DNA of 13,647 bases from CALBPI01 sp039815365 (GCA_039815365.1 JBCBZK010000093.1:1-13647), one strand, 5' to 3'. Shown: positions 1 through 7,730, counted from the stretch's first letter. The notes: generated from the letters alone by a model not told the origin. Numbers and translations are program-made.

Positions 1-94
1 CACTGTGAATGGCGACGACGTCCATTGAGTCTGTATCCAGAAACAACGCCTTGACCGACTGCGTGCCAAGATCAATGCCAAGCGCGATCGTCAC
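1..94 (-). CDS. xylB: FGGY-family sugar kinase, probably xylulokinase (N-terminus only, cut by window edge)
   Basis: Only the first 31 codons are inside the window; the rest lies beyond position 1. The readable N-terminus contains GIDLGTQSVKALFLD, the first phosphate-binding (ATPase-fold) motif of FGGY carbohydrate kinases, close to the xylulokinase pattern. The start is a GTG at 92-94, supported by an AGGAAG ribosome binding site at 102-107, seven bases upstream. The gene follows the sugar transporter by 55 bases on the same strand, so the two are probably one operon. Xylulokinase phosphorylates D-xylulose in the cytoplasm and feeds the pentose phosphate pathway. The XylE-like transporter and the GH3 enzyme nearby favour that substrate, but 31 residues cannot exclude another FGGY kinase such as gluconokinase or ribulokinase. 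Confidence 0.75.
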   Translation of the reverse strand, partial: MTIALGIDLGTQSVKALFLDTDSMDVVAIHS

Positions 95-149
95 GTGCTG
101 GCTTCCTGGCTTCGCCGAGCGCGACGTATCAACGTCTCGTCGCTCGGCA
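95..149 (-). repeat. Nested stem-loop in the transporter-kinase intergenic gap
   Basis: Two inverted repeats are nested in this 55-base gap. The outer arms GCCGAGCG (114-121) and CGCTCGGC (141-148) match perfectly. Between them, GACGT (123-127) and ACGTC (132-136) form an inner stem around ATCA. The structure begins directly after the transporter stop codon and ends seven bases before the kinase ribosome binding site. No T-run follows on the minus strand, so it is not a standard intrinsic terminator. Inference: an intercistronic hairpin that could protect the upstream mRNA 3' end or tune kinase expression. Confidence 0.5.
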
Positions 150-1592
150 TCAGCTCTTGGACCATTGAATGTCGTCCATCTGCTCTAGCTCGACGCCACG
201 CGTTTCGCGCACCGCGAAAGCGACGAAGAACACCGATACGACAGCGAAGAAACAATAAATGCCGTAAGCGCCAGCCAGCCCGATAGAGGTGAGCAGGATC
301 GGGAACGTCATCGTGATTGCGAAATTTGTCAGCCATTGCGACAGTCCGCTGATTGCCAGTCCTGACCCACGCAATTGGTTCGGGAACATCTCGCCCAACA
401 TGACCCACATCACGGGTCCCCAAGAAAGATTAAAGAAAAACACATAGGCGTTGCCGGCAATCAGCGCGACGCGCCCCATGGTCAGTGACAATGACAGCTG
501 CCCGGCTGTATCGATATCGGCTGAGGAGAACGCGACAACCATCGCGAGCAATGTCGCCGCCATGCCCGCCGAACCTAACAGCAAGAATGGTTTGCGACCC
601 ACGCGATCGATCAGTGCGAGCGTGATGACGACCGCGAGAATACTGAGTGCGCCCGAGATCACGTTAATCAGTAATGCGTCGCTTTCGGTGAAGCCAACCG
701 ATTGCCAAAGCACCGCGCCGTAATAGAAAACGACATTGATGCCAACCAGCTGTTGGAAGGCCGCAAGTCCAATGCCAACCCAGACAATCGGGCGCAACTT
801 TGTACTGCCGGTCACCAGAAGATCTTTGAGTGACGGTGCATGATCTGCCGCTAGCGATGCCTGAATATCGGTAACCTTGCGCGCGCCGGCATCCTGACCG
901 GCAAGTCGTGTCATGACTTTTGCTGCGGCGTCGAGGTTACCAACCGATACCAGATAGCGAGGGCTTTCGGGTATCAGCAACAGCAATAGGAAAAAAGCCA
1001 CTGCTGGCACGACTTCTACCCAGTACATCCATCGCCAAGTCTCATAGCCAAGCCAAAACTCTGCGGTTGCCGAGCCAGCAATGTCGGCGAGAAAGTAGTT
1101 GCTAACGAATGCGATGAACAAACCGGCAATGATTGCGATCTGTTGGATGGTTGCGAGAGCGCCGCGAAGCCGTGCCGGTGCGATTTCGGCGATATAGGCG
1201 GGCGCCATGACGCTAGCGGCACCAACTGCCAGACCACCCAGCACACGATAGATCACAAACTCGAAAGACGACGCGGCAAAACCGGACCCTAATGCGCTGA
1301 CCAGAAATAGGATCGCAGCGATGATCATCATGGCCCGTCGACCGTAGCGATCGGCAAGCCGTCCGGCGAAGAAGGCGCCAACAGCGCTGCCCAGCAGCAT
1401 GGATGCGACATTGAACCCGGTCGCTGCAGAGTCCGACTGGAAGGCGACCTGCAAGCCAGTGACGGTGCCGTTGATCACACCGCTATCAAAACCAAACAGG
1501 AAGCCGCCAATCGTTGCGACTGCGCTGATCAGTATGATGAATGGCAGGTTTTCACCGCCGGATATCTGCGTGCCGTTGTCTGACGATGCCAT
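150..1592 (-). CDS. XylE-like MFS sugar/H+ symporter
   Basis: This 480-residue protein is a 12-helix inner-membrane sugar porter of the major facilitator superfamily. Signature motifs appear in order: GRLADRYGRR (about 77-86), PAYIAEIAPARLRG (131-144), PESPRYL (208-214), QQLVGINVVFYYG (280-292), DRVGRK (329-334) and GPVMWVMLGEMFP (392-404). The QQxxGIN motif lines sugar-contacting helix 7 in E. coli XylE, and the segment with QIAI and VSNYFLAD also resembles XylE, so D-xylose is a likely substrate; glucose or arabinose remain possible. I start at ATG 1592, preceded by a GGGGG stretch. A TTG at 1604 would add four residues (MGAF) but is less likely. A palindromic operator lies 46 bases upstream. 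The kinase gene follows, and the LacI regulator ends 78 bases upstream on the same strand. Confidence 0.92.
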   Translation of the reverse strand: MASSDNGTQISGGENLPFIILISAVATIGGFLFGFDSGVINGTVTGLQVAFQSDSAATGFNVASMLLGSAVGAFFAGRLADRYGRRAMMIIAAILFLVSALGSGFAASSFEFVIYRVLGGLAVGAASVMAPAYIAEIAPARLRGALATIQQIAIIAGLFIAFVSNYFLADIAGSATAEFWLGYETWRWMYWVEVVPAVAFFLLLLLIPESPRYLVSVGNLDAAAKVMTRLAGQDAGARKVTDIQASLAADHAPSLKDLLVTGSTKLRPIVWVGIGLAAFQQLVGINVVFYYGAVLWQSVGFTESDALLINVISGALSILAVVITLALIDRVGRKPFLLLGSAGMAATLLAMVVAFSSADIDTAGQLSLSLTMGRVALIAGNAYVFFFNLSWGPVMWVMLGEMFPNQLRGSGLAISGLSQWLTNFAITMTFPILLTSIGLAGAYGIYCFFAVVSVFFVAFAVRETRGVELEQMDDIQWSKS

Positions 1593-1638
1593 GAATGCCC
1601 CCAAGATGGCGATGTATTAGCGGCAGAGTGCATCATTA

Positions 1639-1654
1639 TTGACAACCTTGTCAA
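1639..1654. promoter_or_regulatory. Candidate LacI-family operator upstream of the sugar transporter
   Basis: TTGACAACCTTGTCAA is an inverted repeat with perfect seven-base arms around a CC centre; the flanking A (1638) and T (1655) extend each arm to eight. It lies in the 78-base gap between the regulator's stop and the transporter's start. Its first 15 bases recur at 2861-2875. Read toward the transporter, AATAAT (1640 down to 1635) or the embedded TTGACA could be promoter elements, but I cannot fix a promoter. LacI-family repressors bind such near-palindromes. Assignment to the adjacent regulator is inference. Confidence 0.75.
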
Positions 1655-1670
1655 TCAGGCATGGGCGGCG

Positions 1671-2717
1671 TTAGTGTGTCTCGGTTGGTGGTGGCGCAGA
1701 AGACTGTCGAACAATCATCTCGTGGGCGAGCTGCACATGCTGAGGCTTGCCGGGTTCCGGCGTACTTGCTTCAAGTAGTAAATCTACCGACCGCTCTGCC
1801 ATACGGGCTGTTGGCTGGCGGATCGTTGTTAGCTGCGGGCAGATCGCTTGAGCGATCTGCGTATCGTCAAAGCCGACGACAGAAAGTGCGTCAGGTACGG
1901 TCAGACCGCGCTTGTAGGCAACTGCCAAAGACGCCGCGGCCATGTCATCGTTGCTCGCAAAAATGGCCGTGGGGTGAGGATCGATCGACAGCAAAGATTC
2001 TGCTTGTTCAAGCCCTGACTGATACGAGAAATCGCCGTGCATGATGAGCGTGTTGTCGCGTTTGATCTTCTTCGTCGCGAGCGCGCGCAGATAACCGTCA
2101 AGACGCAGTTTGCTCACGCCGTGATTGTCCGGACCCTGAATGAACCCGATGCGTCGATGTCCGATCGACAGCAAGTGATGGGTAATCTCAAAGGCCGCTT
2201 GTTCGTCATCCATCGACACTGACGAGGCACGGTCAGGCTCGATGTGAGGCGCTATACGCACGTAATTAATGCGATAGGCGTCCAGCATATCGAGAATACG
2301 TGTGTCGTCCGACAACGGCGGCGTCAGCAATGCCCCTAGCAGATGAGGTTCGCTGATCAGCGTTTTCACGCTGCGTTCGTAATCGGTGCAGTCTTCAACA
2401 ATCAGGTGGCATCCATCGTGCCGGCAACGCTCAAGCGCGCCAAGCTGAATATCGGTGACATAGCCGATGCTCGGGTTATGAAACAGCAGTGCGATGAATT
2501 GTGGCTCTTGTGTGCGCAACGTGCGAGCGAGCCGATTCGGCTGATAACCGAGCTTGGCGACTGACGCCATTACCGCGTTGCGCGTGCGTTCGCGGACGTT
2601 GGATTCGTTGTTGAGAACGCGCGACACCGTCTTGAACGACACACCGGCATGGCGTGCGACATCCACGATGGTGATCTTTGAATTCCTGGTCGTTTTGTCG
2701 TCGTCCTTACGGCTCAT
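1671..2717 (-). CDS. LacI-family transcriptional regulator of the sugar locus
   Basis: This is a cytoplasmic, 348-residue DNA-binding regulator. Residues about 15-37 form the LacI helix-turn-helix: ITIVDVARHAGVSFKTVSRV, with recognition helix around VSFKTVSRVLNN. The hinge segment LGYQPNRLARTLRT follows. The rest is a periplasmic-binding-protein-like effector domain ending in the usual VVGFDDTQIAQAICPQLTTI segment. Length and domain order are normal for the family. The start is ATG at 2715-2717; no strong ribosome binding site is visible. It lies between the transporter operon (same strand) and GH3 (divergent). Both targets carry the same palindrome, so it probably represses them until a sugar ligand binds. 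The ligand cannot be read from the sequence; xylose, a xylo-oligosaccharide or a glucose derivative are candidates. No operator copy overlaps its own start. Confidence 0.93.
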   Translation of the reverse strand: MSRKDDDKTTRNSKITIVDVARHAGVSFKTVSRVLNNESNVRERTRNAVMASVAKLGYQPNRLARTLRTQEPQFIALLFHNPSIGYVTDIQLGALERCRHDGCHLIVEDCTDYERSVKTLISEPHLLGALLTPPLSDDTRILDMLDAYRINYVRIAPHIEPDRASSVSMDDEQAAFEITHHLLSIGHRRIGFIQGPDNHGVSKLRLDGYLRALATKKIKRDNTLIMHGDFSYQSGLEQAESLLSIDPHPTAIFASNDDMAAASLAVAYKRGLTVPDALSVVGFDDTQIAQAICPQLTTIRQPTARMAERSVDLLLEASTPEPGKPQHVQLAHEMIVRQSSAPPPTETH

Positions 2718-2826
2718 AACGGTGTGTGTCTCGCAGTCTGGTTTTTCTCGTTAGCCTGTATTCGTGTGCCAGCTCATAGCAACATCAGTGTGCCTGCGGG
2801 CGCCACCCCGGACCGACGCTGTGCTT

Positions 2827-2848
2827 TTCGCAGCATCAACGCTGCGAA
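2827..2848. repeat. Perfect 8-bp inverted repeat upstream of the GH3 promoter
   Basis: TTCGCAGC (2827-2834) and GCTGCGAA (2841-2848) are exact reverse complements around a six-base spacer, ATCAAC. The element ends 12 bases before the GH3 -35 box and sits between the divergent regulator and GH3 genes. No T-run follows in either direction, so it is unlikely to be a terminator. It could be a site for a second regulator. Function is inferred only from position. Confidence 0.4.
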
Positions 2849-2860
2849 GTATCCCAGAGT

Positions 2861-2889
2861 TTGACAACCTTGTCATCTGTGCCTAGAGT
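2861..2889 (+). promoter_or_regulatory. Sigma-70 promoter of GH3 with overlapping LacI-type operator
   Basis: TTGACA (2861-2866) is a perfect -35 box. A 17-base spacer leads to TAGAGT (2884-2889), a four-of-six match to the -10 consensus. The palindrome TTGACAACCTTGTCAT (2861-2876) starts exactly on the -35 box and runs into the spacer, so a bound repressor would block RNA polymerase directly. Fifteen of its bases are identical to the site at 1639-1653. The predicted transcript has a leader of roughly 75 bases before the GH3 start at 2972. Confidence 0.75.
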
Positions 2890-2971
2890 GGCGCGACCAT
2901 GCACCGGCTGGCAGTGCGTTTTCGACCATTGCCCCGCTGCACGACAATCGCAACATACGGTGGGGCAGCAG

Positions 2972-5347
2972 ATGAACGTGATTTCGCTCGGACGTCGGTT
3001 ACGGATGCGTAGCGCATTCGTTGGTGTGGCTATGGCAATGGTGTGCGCGAACGGTGCGGCCCAGCAATCGGACTACTTCGATCCAACGCTCTCGCCCGAG
3101 ACGCGCGCAGCCGATCTGCTGCAACAGATGACGTTGGAAGAGAAAATCGCCCAACTGTCGTGTGTCTGGATGCAAAAGAGCACGTTTCTGGACGAGGACG
3201 GAAACTACGCGATCGACAAGATGCGGCGCGCGTTTCCCCACGGCGTCGGCTGTGTCGCCAGACCGCAGGACCGGGTCGGGCTTGGCGAGCCGGGCGAGAT
3301 TGCCGCGCGTGATGCTACCGAGACAGTAGCGCTCGTCAATGCGATTCAACGTTACATGATCGAAGAGACGCGATTGAAACTGCCCGTGCTGTTCCATGAG
3401 GAAGGTCTTCATGGTTTTCAGGGTAGAGACGCCACCGTGTTCCCACAATCGATTGCGCTTGCCAGTACCTGGGACCCTGAGCTGGTTGAGCAAGTGTATG
3501 CCATTACCGCGCGCGAGATTCGGGCGCGCGGCGTGCATCATGTGCTCTCACCGGTGGTCGACGTTGCGCGTGACCCGCGCTGGGGTCGCATCGAGGAGAC
3601 GTATGGTGAAGATCCATACCTCGTCTCACGGATGGGTGTCGCTGCAGTGCGTGGTTTCCAGGGTCGACAATTTCCGATTGGACCGGACCGCGTGCTGACA
3701 ACGTTAAAACATATGACGGGTCATGGTGAGCCTGAGGCAGGCATGAACGTCGGGCCAGCGCATGTCTCTGAGCGAACCTTGCGCGAGATTTTTTTCCCGC
3801 CGTTTGAGGCCGCTATCAAAGAGGGTGGCGCCGCGTCGGTAATGGCGTCATACAACGAGATTGACGGTGTCCCATCACATGCGAGCGAGTTCTTGCTGCA
3901 ACAAGTGTTGCGCGACGAGTGGGGATTCGATGGCTTGGTCGTGTCGGACTATTTCGCGATTGATGAGCTCGAAAGCCGACATGCGGTGGTCGGGAATTTA
4001 GGTGAGGCTGCAATCACGGCGCTGCGCACTGGCGTTGATCTGGAGACGCCAGATCCATCGGCCTATCCGCTGCTGTTACAGGCGGTCCGGTCCGGTGCGC
4101 TGGACGAGGCTGTGATCGATCGCTCGGTGCGCAATGTGCTTATCGCGAAATTCCGCGGCGGTGTGCTTGAGTCGCCGTACGCCGATGCTGCCGCTGCCGA
4201 GGCGATTACCGGCAACGCCGAAGCACGGGCGCTCGCGCTCGATGCTGCTCGCAAGGCGATTGTGTTGCTCAAAAACGAAGACAGCGTGCTGCCGCTTGAC
4301 CGCAGCGCACTCAAGAGAATTGCTGTTATCGGGCCTAACGCTAACGAGACGATTCTTGGCGGTTACTCCGATGTTCCGCGCCAAACCGTGAGTGTGCTCG
4401 ACGGGATTCGCGCTGCGGCGGGTGACGACATTCGCGTCGACTATGCAGAAGGCGCGCGCATCACAGAAGGGCGCAGTTGGTGGAAAGATGAAGTGACGTT
4501 CGTTGAGCCGGCGGACAACGCCAAGCGCATCAAAAAAGCAGTGCGCCTTGCGCGCAAGGCGGATGTCATTGTCGCCGTGATCGGTGGCAACGAAAGCACC
4601 AGTCGAGAAGCATGGGGAGAGCAACATCTGGGTGACCGGATCAGCCTGCAACCGGTCGGCGAACAGACGGAGCTCGTTGAAGCGCTCGTGAACACCGGTA
4701 AGCCGGTTGTGCTCGTTTTGATCAATGGCAGACCGCTGGCGGTTACTGAGCTGTCACAAAGCGTTCCCAGTGTGATTGAAGGTTGGATACTCGGTCAGGA
4801 GACTGGCACGGCGATGGCCGAGGTGTTGTTCGGCGAATACAACCCGGGCGGCAAACTGCCGGTGACAATCCCTCGATCGGTCGGTCATTTGCCGGCCTAC
4901 TACAATCACAAACCAACCGCGCGGCGCGGCTATGTCGATGACAGCGCAGGGCCACTGTTCGCGTTCGGGTATGGCCTGAGCTACACCGAGTTTGCGTTCG
5001 ACGAGCCGCGCGTTGATTCGCCGCAGATCACATGGGGCAGTGACATCAACGTTCATGTTCGCGTGACCAATGTAGGCGAACGCGTCGGGGATGAAACGCT
5101 GCAGCTCTACATTCGCGATGCCGTTAGCAGCGTGACGCGCCCTGTGAAAGAGTTGAAAGCGTTCCAACGTATTACGCTTGCGCCCGGTGCGTCGCGTGAC
5201 GTGACGCTAACCGTACCGTTCAATGCGTTGTCGTTCATCGGGCCCGATATGCTCAGCGTTGTTGAGCCTGGTGAATTCGAGTTAATGATCGGGCCAAGCT
5301 CTGATGATGTGCAAAGCGTCTTTGTTGAGTTGCAGGCGGCGGAGTAG
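2972..5347 (+). CDS. Secreted glycoside hydrolase family 3 (beta-xylosidase/beta-glucosidase type)
   Basis: This 791-residue retaining exo-glycosidase removes terminal sugars from oligosaccharides outside the cytoplasm. Residues 1 to about 30 form a Sec signal peptide: arginine-rich start, hydrophobic AFVGVAMAMV core, cleavage near NGAA. The N-terminal barrel holds KHMTGHG (K246-H247), and D326 in GLVVSDYFAI is the predicted nucleophile. In the second domain, E546 in NESTSREAW is the likely acid/base. A fibronectin-III-like domain (about 690-780) completes the normal three-domain layout. Sugar specificity within GH3 cannot be read from motifs; the xylose-type neighbours suggest xylosidase. 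I reject an upstream TTG at 2861 because it lies inside the promoter. ATG 2972 follows a weak GGGG site, and ATG 3005 is an alternative that would shorten the signal peptide. The gene is divergent from the regulator and ends seven bases from the convergent small gene. Confidence 0.92.
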   Translation: MNVISLGRRLRMRSAFVGVAMAMVCANGAAQQSDYFDPTLSPETRAADLLQQMTLEEKIAQLSCVWMQKSTFLDEDGNYAIDKMRRAFPHGVGCVARPQDRVGLGEPGEIAARDATETVALVNAIQRYMIEETRLKLPVLFHEEGLHGFQGRDATVFPQSIALASTWDPELVEQVYAITAREIRARGVHHVLSPVVDVARDPRWGRIEETYGEDPYLVSRMGVAAVRGFQGRQFPIGPDRVLTTLKHMTGHGEPEAGMNVGPAHVSERTLREIFFPPFEAAIKEGGAASVMASYNEIDGVPSHASEFLLQQVLRDEWGFDGLVVSDYFAIDELESRHAVVGNLGEAAITALRTGVDLETPDPSAYPLLLQAVRSGALDEAVIDRSVRNVLIAKFRGGVLESPYADAAAAEAITGNAEARALALDAARKAIVLLKNEDSVLPLDRSALKRIAVIGPNANETILGGYSDVPRQTVSVLDGIRAAAGDDIRVDYAEGARITEGRSWWKDEVTFVEPADNAKRIKKAVRLARKADVIVAVIGGNESTSREAWGEQHLGDRISLQPVGEQTELVEALVNTGKPVVLVLINGRPLAVTELSQSVPSVIEGWILGQETGTAMAEVLFGEYNPGGKLPVTIPRSVGHLPAYYNHKPTARRGYVDDSAGPLFAFGYGLSYTEFAFDEPRVDSPQITWGSDINVHVRVTNVGERVGDETLQLYIRDAVSSVTRPVKELKAFQRITLAPGASRDVTLTVPFNALSFIGPDMLSVVEPGEFELMIGPSSDDVQSVFVELQAAE

Positions 5348-5354
5348 ATCGTGA

Positions 5355-5846
5355 CTAGCAGTTGTTGTATGGGTCGAAACCGCCTGAGGCTTCCTCAAGT
5401 AGCTGCAGCTCTTCCGATACCTGCTGCGGGCTGAGCTCTGGTTTTTCCAACATCACCTGAATCATCTGTGTTGATACCAATGACAACTCCTCCGCGGCAT
5501 CCGGTGTTTGTTCGACAGCGTAACGCGCATGATCGGCGTTGCGTTGCGGTGCCGACTGACCTGTGCTTCCGGCGAGTGCTGCCTTTAACTCATCGCCGCG
5601 AACAACTTCGAACGAATCGTTCTTGCGATCGTGCGCGAGCAACCCGTTTTGCGATGTTTCAAGCTGCTGTAGTTGCATCCGCGTCGTGCCTTCGTCGGCT
5701 TCCAGCATGACTTCCAGCATCATCGTCGACACCATTTCAAGCTCGACGGATTCGACGGTGTCCACCCAGACTGTGCCGCCAACATCATTGGTTTCGACTT
5801 TCGGTCGCCTGACAAGACGAATGGTGCTGGTAATGTCGCTGGTCAT
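5355..5846 (-). CDS. Unrecognised 163-residue acidic protein with internal duplication and GG-FDPYNNC tail
   Basis: I do not recognise this family. The protein has no signal peptide or membrane segment and is rich in Glu, Gln and Leu. Two related helical segments are visible: residues 35-49 (ELEMVSTMMLEVMLE) and 120-134 (ELSLVSTQMIQVMLE) are identical at ten of 15 positions, and both are followed by Q/L/E-rich stretches. The N-terminal part contains ETNDVGGTVWVD. The C-terminus reads EEASGG, then FDPYNNC, ending in a lone cysteine. A double glycine before a short tail recalls leader peptides, but no maturase or exporter is nearby, so a protein-docking tail is at least as likely. ATG 5846 is supported by CGGAG at 5853-5857, six bases upstream. 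Its stop is seven bases from the convergent GH3 stop, and it is divergent from GH5. The diverged duplication and good ribosome binding site support a real gene. Confidence 0.8.
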   Translation of the reverse strand: MTSDITSTIRLVRRPKVETNDVGGTVWVDTVESVELEMVSTMMLEVMLEADEGTTRMQLQQLETSQNGLLAHDRKNDSFEVVRGDELKAALAGSTGQSAPQRNADHARYAVEQTPDAAEELSLVSTQMIQVMLEKPELSPQQVSEELQLLEEASGGFDPYNNC

Positions 5847-6015
5847 TGCGTACTCCGAATCAGAAAAGCGCTCTCGCGCCGAATCCAGGGATTTGGCGGT
5901 TGTCGGGTTATCGGCAGTTATGGCGATTTATGAAGCGCTGTTGGGTTATGCCCATTCAATGTCGTCTCTGTTTCGCTGTGCACCGTATGAAATGCGGCGC
6001 ACTTGTTCCTACCAC

Positions 6016-6032
6016 CGCGCTCGGGGAGCGCG
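6016..6032 (+). repeat. Short GC-rich hairpin in the GH5 leader region
   Basis: CGCGCTC (6016-6022) and GAGCGCG (6026-6032) pair perfectly around a GGG triloop, 19 bases before the GH5 ribosome binding site. No T-run follows. The rest of the 217-base divergent gap (5847-6063) shows no confident promoter and no copy of the TTGACAA/TTGTCAA operator. A role in the GH5 leader mRNA is speculative. Confidence 0.3.
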
Positions 6033-6063
6033 ACGAGTCGAAATCTATCGCTAAGGACGTGTT

Positions 6064-7647
6064 ATGAAGTTTCCACTGTTATTGAGCGTTGTTGTGCTGT
6101 TGATGTCCGCATCGAGTGCTGTTGCCGATACATTCGAAACACGCAGATGTATCAACATGGGCAACGCGCTTGATGCGCCGACCGAGGGTGAATGGGGTCA
6201 TACGATTGAGGCCGCCTCGTTTCAGCGAATTGCGGCTGCCGGCTTCGATACTGTCCGCATCCCGGTTCGCTGGAGTGCCCACACCGGCAACGCGCCGGAC
6301 TTTACGATTGATCCTGAGTTTTTCGCTCGCGTCACCGACGTCATTCAACAGGCGCTGGCGAACGATCTGCAAGTCATCCTCAACATTCATCATTTCGACG
6401 CGCTCAACGCAGCGCCTGAAGACAATCGCGAGAAATTCCTCGCGTTGTGGTCGCAAATCGCCGAGCGCTACAAGGCACTCCCCGAGAGCGTCTATTTTGA
6501 AGTGATCAATGAGCCTAACGATAATTTCGAGGGCGACGTCATGCGCTCAATCGTGACAGCGGGTTTCCAAAAAATTCGCGAGACGAACCCGACACGTATT
6601 CTCATCATGGGTGGCGATAACTGGTCGAGCATTCGCTCGCTGTCAACGATTCCGACGATTGATGATCCCAATCAGGTACACACGTTTCATTACTACGACC
6701 CATTCAAATTCACACACCAAAAAGCGAGCTGGACGCAGCTCAAGAACAGCGGCATTGTGAATTGGGGGAGCAAGGTGGATCGCGAGGAGCTACAAAGCGC
6801 GGCTGACTACGCGAAGCAAGTGCAGGATGAACGCGGCATCCCAGTGTTCCTCGGCGAGATCGGCGCTTACGAGCAGGCACCTTATGACGACGTTGTAGCC
6901 TACACCCGGCAAACGCGTGAAGCGTTTGAAGCCGCGGGCATCAGTTGGTGCGTCTGGAGCTTTACCGCGACGTTCCCGTTTTTTGACTCAGGCACGCAGC
7001 AGTGGGACATCAATAAACTTGCAGCGCTCGGCTTGTCTGCGGACGGCAGCAGCGCACCGGGCCCGACGGCCAAAGCACGCGACGATGCCGCAGGACCAGA
7101 AGATTTTGCCGGCCAGACATTAGAGGACGCATTTAATCATCTGCGCCGTTATGTGGGGCACGACGGTGAGCTGATGATGTCGCCATTCCCTGATCAACTC
7201 ACGCACTACGGTGCGATTAAAGTGAAGCAGAGAAAAGATACGTCTGTCCCTGGCGCTGCTGCGATGCAAGCGAAGGTCACCAGAGTCGGCGCGAACCCGT
7301 GGGACGCCGGATTGTCCGGGCCGTTAGCGGTCTCGATAAAGCAGGGCGATACACTCGTGATGGCCTATTGGGCGCGGGTGACCAAAGGCGAAGGCGTGAT
7401 CACGAACGCAGGTTTGCAAATGAATGCGGAACCTTACACGCCGCTAGGGCCGTTGCAGCCGGCAACGCTCAGCGCCGAGTGGCAACGCTTTACAGTGACA
7501 GCCGTGGCAGACCGCGACTATGCGGCGTCGGAGGTGGGCTACACGATGCAGCTGGCTGGCGCCAAACAAACTTTGCAGTTCGGACCTGTGTTCGTTATGA
7601 ATCTCGGACAAGGTATCGGCGAATTGGCGTTAGGGTCGGCGAGATAG
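6064..7647 (+). CDS. Secreted glycoside hydrolase family 5 (endoglucanase type) with C-terminal beta-rich domain
   Basis: This 527-residue exported enzyme most likely cleaves beta-1,4 glycan chains. Residues 1-21 are a clear signal peptide cleaved after SSAVA. The GH5 barrel spans about 25-330. It shows VRIPVRW, ILNIHHF (H109-H110), E150 in VINEPND (acid/base), H209-Y210 in FHYYDPF, E265 in FLGEIGAYE (nucleophile) and W298 in CVWSF. All expected catalytic residues are present. A linker near 335-355 leads to a C-terminal domain of about 170 residues, predicted beta-rich and resembling a jelly-roll carbohydrate-binding module, although I cannot assign a CBM family. The ribosome binding site TAAGGA (6052-6057) lies six bases before the ATG. 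GH5 enzymes vary between cellulase, mannanase, xyloglucanase and others; the window does not decide. No LacI-type operator is seen upstream, so it may be outside the GH3/transporter regulon. Confidence 0.9.
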   Translation: MKFPLLLSVVVLLMSASSAVADTFETRRCINMGNALDAPTEGEWGHTIEAASFQRIAAAGFDTVRIPVRWSAHTGNAPDFTIDPEFFARVTDVIQQALANDLQVILNIHHFDALNAAPEDNREKFLALWSQIAERYKALPESVYFEVINEPNDNFEGDVMRSIVTAGFQKIRETNPTRILIMGGDNWSSIRSLSTIPTIDDPNQVHTFHYYDPFKFTHQKASWTQLKNSGIVNWGSKVDREELQSAADYAKQVQDERGIPVFLGEIGAYEQAPYDDVVAYTRQTREAFEAAGISWCVWSFTATFPFFDSGTQQWDINKLAALGLSADGSSAPGPTAKARDDAAGPEDFAGQTLEDAFNHLRRYVGHDGELMMSPFPDQLTHYGAIKVKQRKDTSVPGAAAMQAKVTRVGANPWDAGLSGPLAVSIKQGDTLVMAYWARVTKGEGVITNAGLQMNAEPYTPLGPLQPATLSAEWQRFTVTAVADRDYAASEVGYTMQLAGAKQTLQFGPVFVMNLGQGIGELALGSAR

Positions 7648-7730
7648 CGTGGATACAGGCGCAATCCGAGTTCGTTACTGACGCCATTGCATAGCATCGT
7701 GCCACTGCCAATAACGAATTGCCTGTTGTG

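Noticed and set aside
2861..2971. In-frame TTG-started extension of GH3
   Set aside because: The TTG is part of the -35 box and operator, and the extra 37 residues would hide the signal peptide.
2999..3541. Long minus-strand frame inside GH3
   Set aside because: It is antisense to conserved GH3 domain sequence, with an Arg/His-rich composition typical of shadow frames.
4076..4651. 191-codon minus-strand frame inside GH3
   Set aside because: It lies opposite the GH3 catalytic region and has no motif or ribosome binding site.
5563..6054. 163-codon plus-strand frame over the small acidic gene and GH5 leader
   Set aside because: It is a Ser/Arg-rich mirror of the minus-strand gene, which has a ribosome binding site and an internal protein duplication.
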